A stretch of 34,237 nucleotides of DNA from a virus: the IMG/VR virus record IMGVR_UViG_3300031566_000207, positions 1-34,237 of that record. One strand, given 5' to 3'. The notes beneath the pieces were generated by a model that searched no databases, was not told where the DNA came from, and saw nothing but the letters and a program-made list of their open reading frames with translations. Of this stretch, positions 32,950 through 34,237 are shown piece after piece. Position 1 is the first letter of the stretch, and every line of letters starts with the position of its first letter. The position numbers and the translations under genes are program-made.

Positions 32950-33074
32950 ATTATTTAATTATTTTCATGTTATATTTATCTTAGTATTAATAGTCTTATA
33001 TGGTCTCAAGGCTTTCGAGCGAAATTTTTGAACTGTTTCTTCTTTTGCGCGCACTAGCTTGGGTACCTGGGACT
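32950..33074. other. GC-richer intergenic gap inside the tagged bank
   Basis: A 125-base gap, the longest in the bank. The block at 33001-33073 is visibly richer in G and C than its surroundings and holds a short inverted repeat TTTCG-AG-CGAAA at about 33013-33024 and a GGTACC palindrome at 33062-33067. It could contain a promoter or structured leader for the genes that follow. No tRNA, ORF or terminator with a T-run is recognisable. Confidence 0.35.
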
Positions 33075-33419
33075 TTATTTATTTTTATTTAATTCTCTAT
33101 ACATATCATTACGTCCATTTTCATAAGATTGTTTAATTTTAAATTCTTCTAGCTCTTGTTCAAGTTTTAAACCCTCTTTTTTTAATTCCTCATACATTTC
33201 ACTAGCACGTTGATATCTCTTATCACTTCTTTCATCTCTAATATTAAATTCCTTTTCAACATGTTGTTCATATAGTTCTTGACGAACTTCAATATCTTTA
33301 ACAGTAATCAACATACCTGATACTTCATATATCAATAATATGACAGCGCCAATGATGGTTAGTATCTTCCACCATGAATCTGCAAATGATGCAACTCTCT
33401 TAACTGTTTCTTCTGGCAT
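33075..33419 (-). CDS. Membrane protein with long coiled-coil tail
   Basis: A 114-residue protein with one membrane span at about residues 16-38 (WWKILTIIGAVILLIYEVSGML) and a long charged coiled coil after it (VEKEFNIRDERSDKRYQRASE, then KKEGLKLEQELEEFK). No tag. A single N-terminal span with a large soluble tail is the plan of T4 holin T and of inner-membrane spanin subunits, so a lysis role is possible. No sequence identity to those is claimed. Confidence 0.55.
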   Translation of the reverse strand: MPEETVKRVASFADSWWKILTIIGAVILLIYEVSGMLITVKDIEVRQELYEQHVEKEFNIRDERSDKRYQRASEMYEELKKEGLKLEQELEEFKIKQSYENGRNDMYRELNKNK

Positions 33420-33433
33420 ATTAGTATTTTTAT

Positions 33434-33931
33434 TTAAATTTGAGGGGGCTGAGTATTTTTAGCTAACCAATCAATGAAAGCCATAGGGTCTTTATCGATT
33501 GTCTTATGTGTAGTTTGATTATAGGCATGATATACTAGTTGCCAGCCATCATAATCATATTTAAATCTATTCTTACCTTCTTCAAGGGGCACATCGTTAT
33601 CTTTACCTTCAACTACATGCTTAAGAACATCAACCAGATTTTTACTATCTGCATATAGTCTCTTATAGTTCTTAGCCTTTAAGTCTCTATTCATACCATC
33701 CAAGTATTTAGATATCTCATCTGAAAATCTATCTTCATTGACAATATCTTCTGAAACTGCCGCAGAAGATTCTTTAATATGTATTACATATCCCTTCTTA
33801 CCATCTTTTACAAATGAATAACTTACCTTAGCTTTAGGATTCTTAGCCTTAGCAACTTTTAATTCTCTTTGTAATTCTTCCATGTTTACACCTTCATTAA
33901 TAAATGCCTCATATGTTTTAATGTGTTTCAT
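33434..33931 (-). CDS. Tagged probable internal head protein, 165 residues
   Basis: The start at ATG 33929-33931 gives MKHIKTYEAFINEG, the bank's tag with Tyr for the first Phe. The longer frame from 34012 adds 27 residues of a Met-rich, unlikely sequence that overlaps the upstream gene, so it is rejected. Candidate second sites are S-E-D-I-V-N-E at about residue 62. The mature part is Lys-rich (VAKAKNPKAKVSYSFVKDGKKG), with a C-terminal domain containing YDYDGWQLVYHAYNQTTH-like residues. No family recognised. Confidence 0.7.
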   Translation of the reverse strand: MKHIKTYEAFINEGVNMEELQRELKVAKAKNPKAKVSYSFVKDGKKGYVIHIKESSAAVSEDIVNEDRFSDEISKYLDGMNRDLKAKNYKRLYADSKNLVDVLKHVVEGKDNDVPLEEGKNRFKYDYDGWQLVYHAYNQTTHKTIDKDPMAFIDWLAKNTQPPQI

Positions 33932-33932
33932 A

Positions 33933-34237
33933 TTAATAATCCTGTCCATTATTTTTTCCTTCATCATAACCTTCATCATAACCATCACTATATTTAAATT
34001 GACCAAATTCATCTAAAGCATCTAGTATAATCTTAACTGAATCTTTATCCATAGTTTCTAATAGTTTAATAAACTTAGGAAACTCATGTTTACCATGGTG
34101 GCTTTTAATAGCATCTTTAATTTGATTATCCATATAGCTATTATTTAAACCTTCATTTACAGATGCTTCAAATACTATACTATTCTTACCTTCTTGGACT
34201 ATTGATTCAGATTCCAATACAATACTAGCAGAACCGT
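33933..34237 (-). CDS. Probable internal head protein, 5' end beyond window
   Basis: The frame is open to the right edge of the window, so the true start lies beyond it. A TTG at 34217 is not needed as a start. Visible residues read GSASIVLESESIVQEG, then IVFEASVNEG, both with the Val-x-Glu/Gln-Glu form of second cleavage sites seen in the tagged proteins. The tag itself would be outside. The C-terminal portion is helical and ends in a D-E-G-Y-D-E-G-K repeat-like acidic tail. It ends one base before the next tagged start. Confidence 0.55.
   Translation of the reverse strand, partial: GSASIVLESESIVQEGKNSIVFEASVNEGLNNSYMDNQIKDAIKSHHGKHEFPKFIKLLETMDKDSVKIILDALDEFGQFKYSDGYDEGYDEGKNNGQDY

Larger units (their letters stand above)
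25268..33931 (-). repeat. Dispersed ~24-base repeat encoding the head-targeting tag
   Basis: At the 5' end of 15 genes the DNA is near-identical over about 24 bases (read on the plus strand: TTCGAATGTTTTAATGTATTTCAT or close variants), covering codons 1-8 of each tag. Starts are at 25291, 26446, 26958, 27344, 27640, 28073, 28462, 29253, 29560, 30705, 31519, 31935, 32414, 32949 and 33931. The downstream coding sequences are unrelated except for one duplicate pair. Confidence 0.85.

Noticed and set aside
25268-33931. CRISPR-like array from the regular 24-base repeats
   Set aside because: The repeats are at gene starts, in frame, at irregular 0.3-1 kb spacing, and encode a protein tag.
33932-34012. 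Longer start for the tagged gene, 27 extra N-terminal residues
   Set aside because: The extension overlaps the upstream gene and is a Met-rich sequence, while the internal Met at 33931 gives exactly the bank's tag.
34215-34217. TTG start for the right-edge gene
   Set aside because: The frame stays open to the window edge, so the true start is outside. A tag-bearing N-terminus is expected beyond it.

Overview
The window looks like part of the genome of a T4-like (distant 'far-T4') myovirus of low GC content (roughly 30%). Every gene I can support is on the minus strand, so transcription runs from high to low coordinates. The T4-like assignment rests on a gp30-type ATP-dependent DNA ligase, a protein related to the gp17 terminase ATPase domain, a PhoH-like protein, dCMP deaminase, a GH24 lysozyme, and a bank of proteins carrying a T4 internal-protein-like head-targeting tag. 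A Bacteroidota (flavobacterial) host is an inference. Start codons are preceded by A/T-rich sequence with no clear Shine-Dalgarno motif, and the phage encodes a bS21-like ribosomal protein. No host marker gene is present.

Layout, in order of transcription. (1) 34237-24929: a dense operon of short genes, 15 of which begin with nearly the same peptide, MK(Y/H/N)IK(T/S)(F/Y)Ex-F-(I/V/T)-x-E. This matches the capsid targeting sequence of T4 internal proteins (MKTYQEFIAE), which the gp21 prohead protease cuts after Glu. The bank also holds a GNAT acetyltransferase, a lysozyme and two small membrane proteins, and ends at a hairpin terminator near 24903-24924. (2) 24847-20009: a coiled-coil protein, an unknown 212-residue protein, a PrsW-type intramembrane protease, an IMP dehydrogenase/GMP reductase homologue, a peptidoglycan-binding plus L,D-transpeptidase-like enzyme, and a stand-alone terminase ATPase domain with damaged catalytic motifs. 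(3) 19893-18964: a probable virion protein with a C-terminal zinc ribbon, followed by a strong terminator at 18905-18933. (4) 18856-14670: small genes including four with divergent head tags or related N-termini, a 2H phosphoesterase, DnaJ, bS21, and a pair sharing a UVR-like motif. (5) 14656-8664: nucleic-acid enzymes: PhoH, UvrD/Rep-like helicase, DnaQ-like exonuclease, RNase HII, DNA ligase and dCMP deaminase. (6) 8598-1: one unknown protein, then three large tail-fibre or adhesin proteins. The last of these runs off the left edge as one open frame of 790 codons.

How the genes may work together: the replication enzymes resolve RNA primers, proofread and seal DNA. The cell-wall enzymes and membrane proteins serve lysis or entry. 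The tagged bank would be packed into the prohead, trimmed by the maturation protease and injected with the DNA. The best candidate for an undescribed system is this injected-effector arsenal: about 15 clear members plus about 5 divergent ones. One divergent member is a 2H phosphoesterase, a fold used by the anti-CBASS protein Acb1, and another is an acetyltransferase. The PrsW protease, the bS21 homologue and the catalytically degenerate terminase paralogue are the other unusual items. No tRNA, CRISPR array or insertion sequence was seen, and no stretch over 300 bases lacks a gene.
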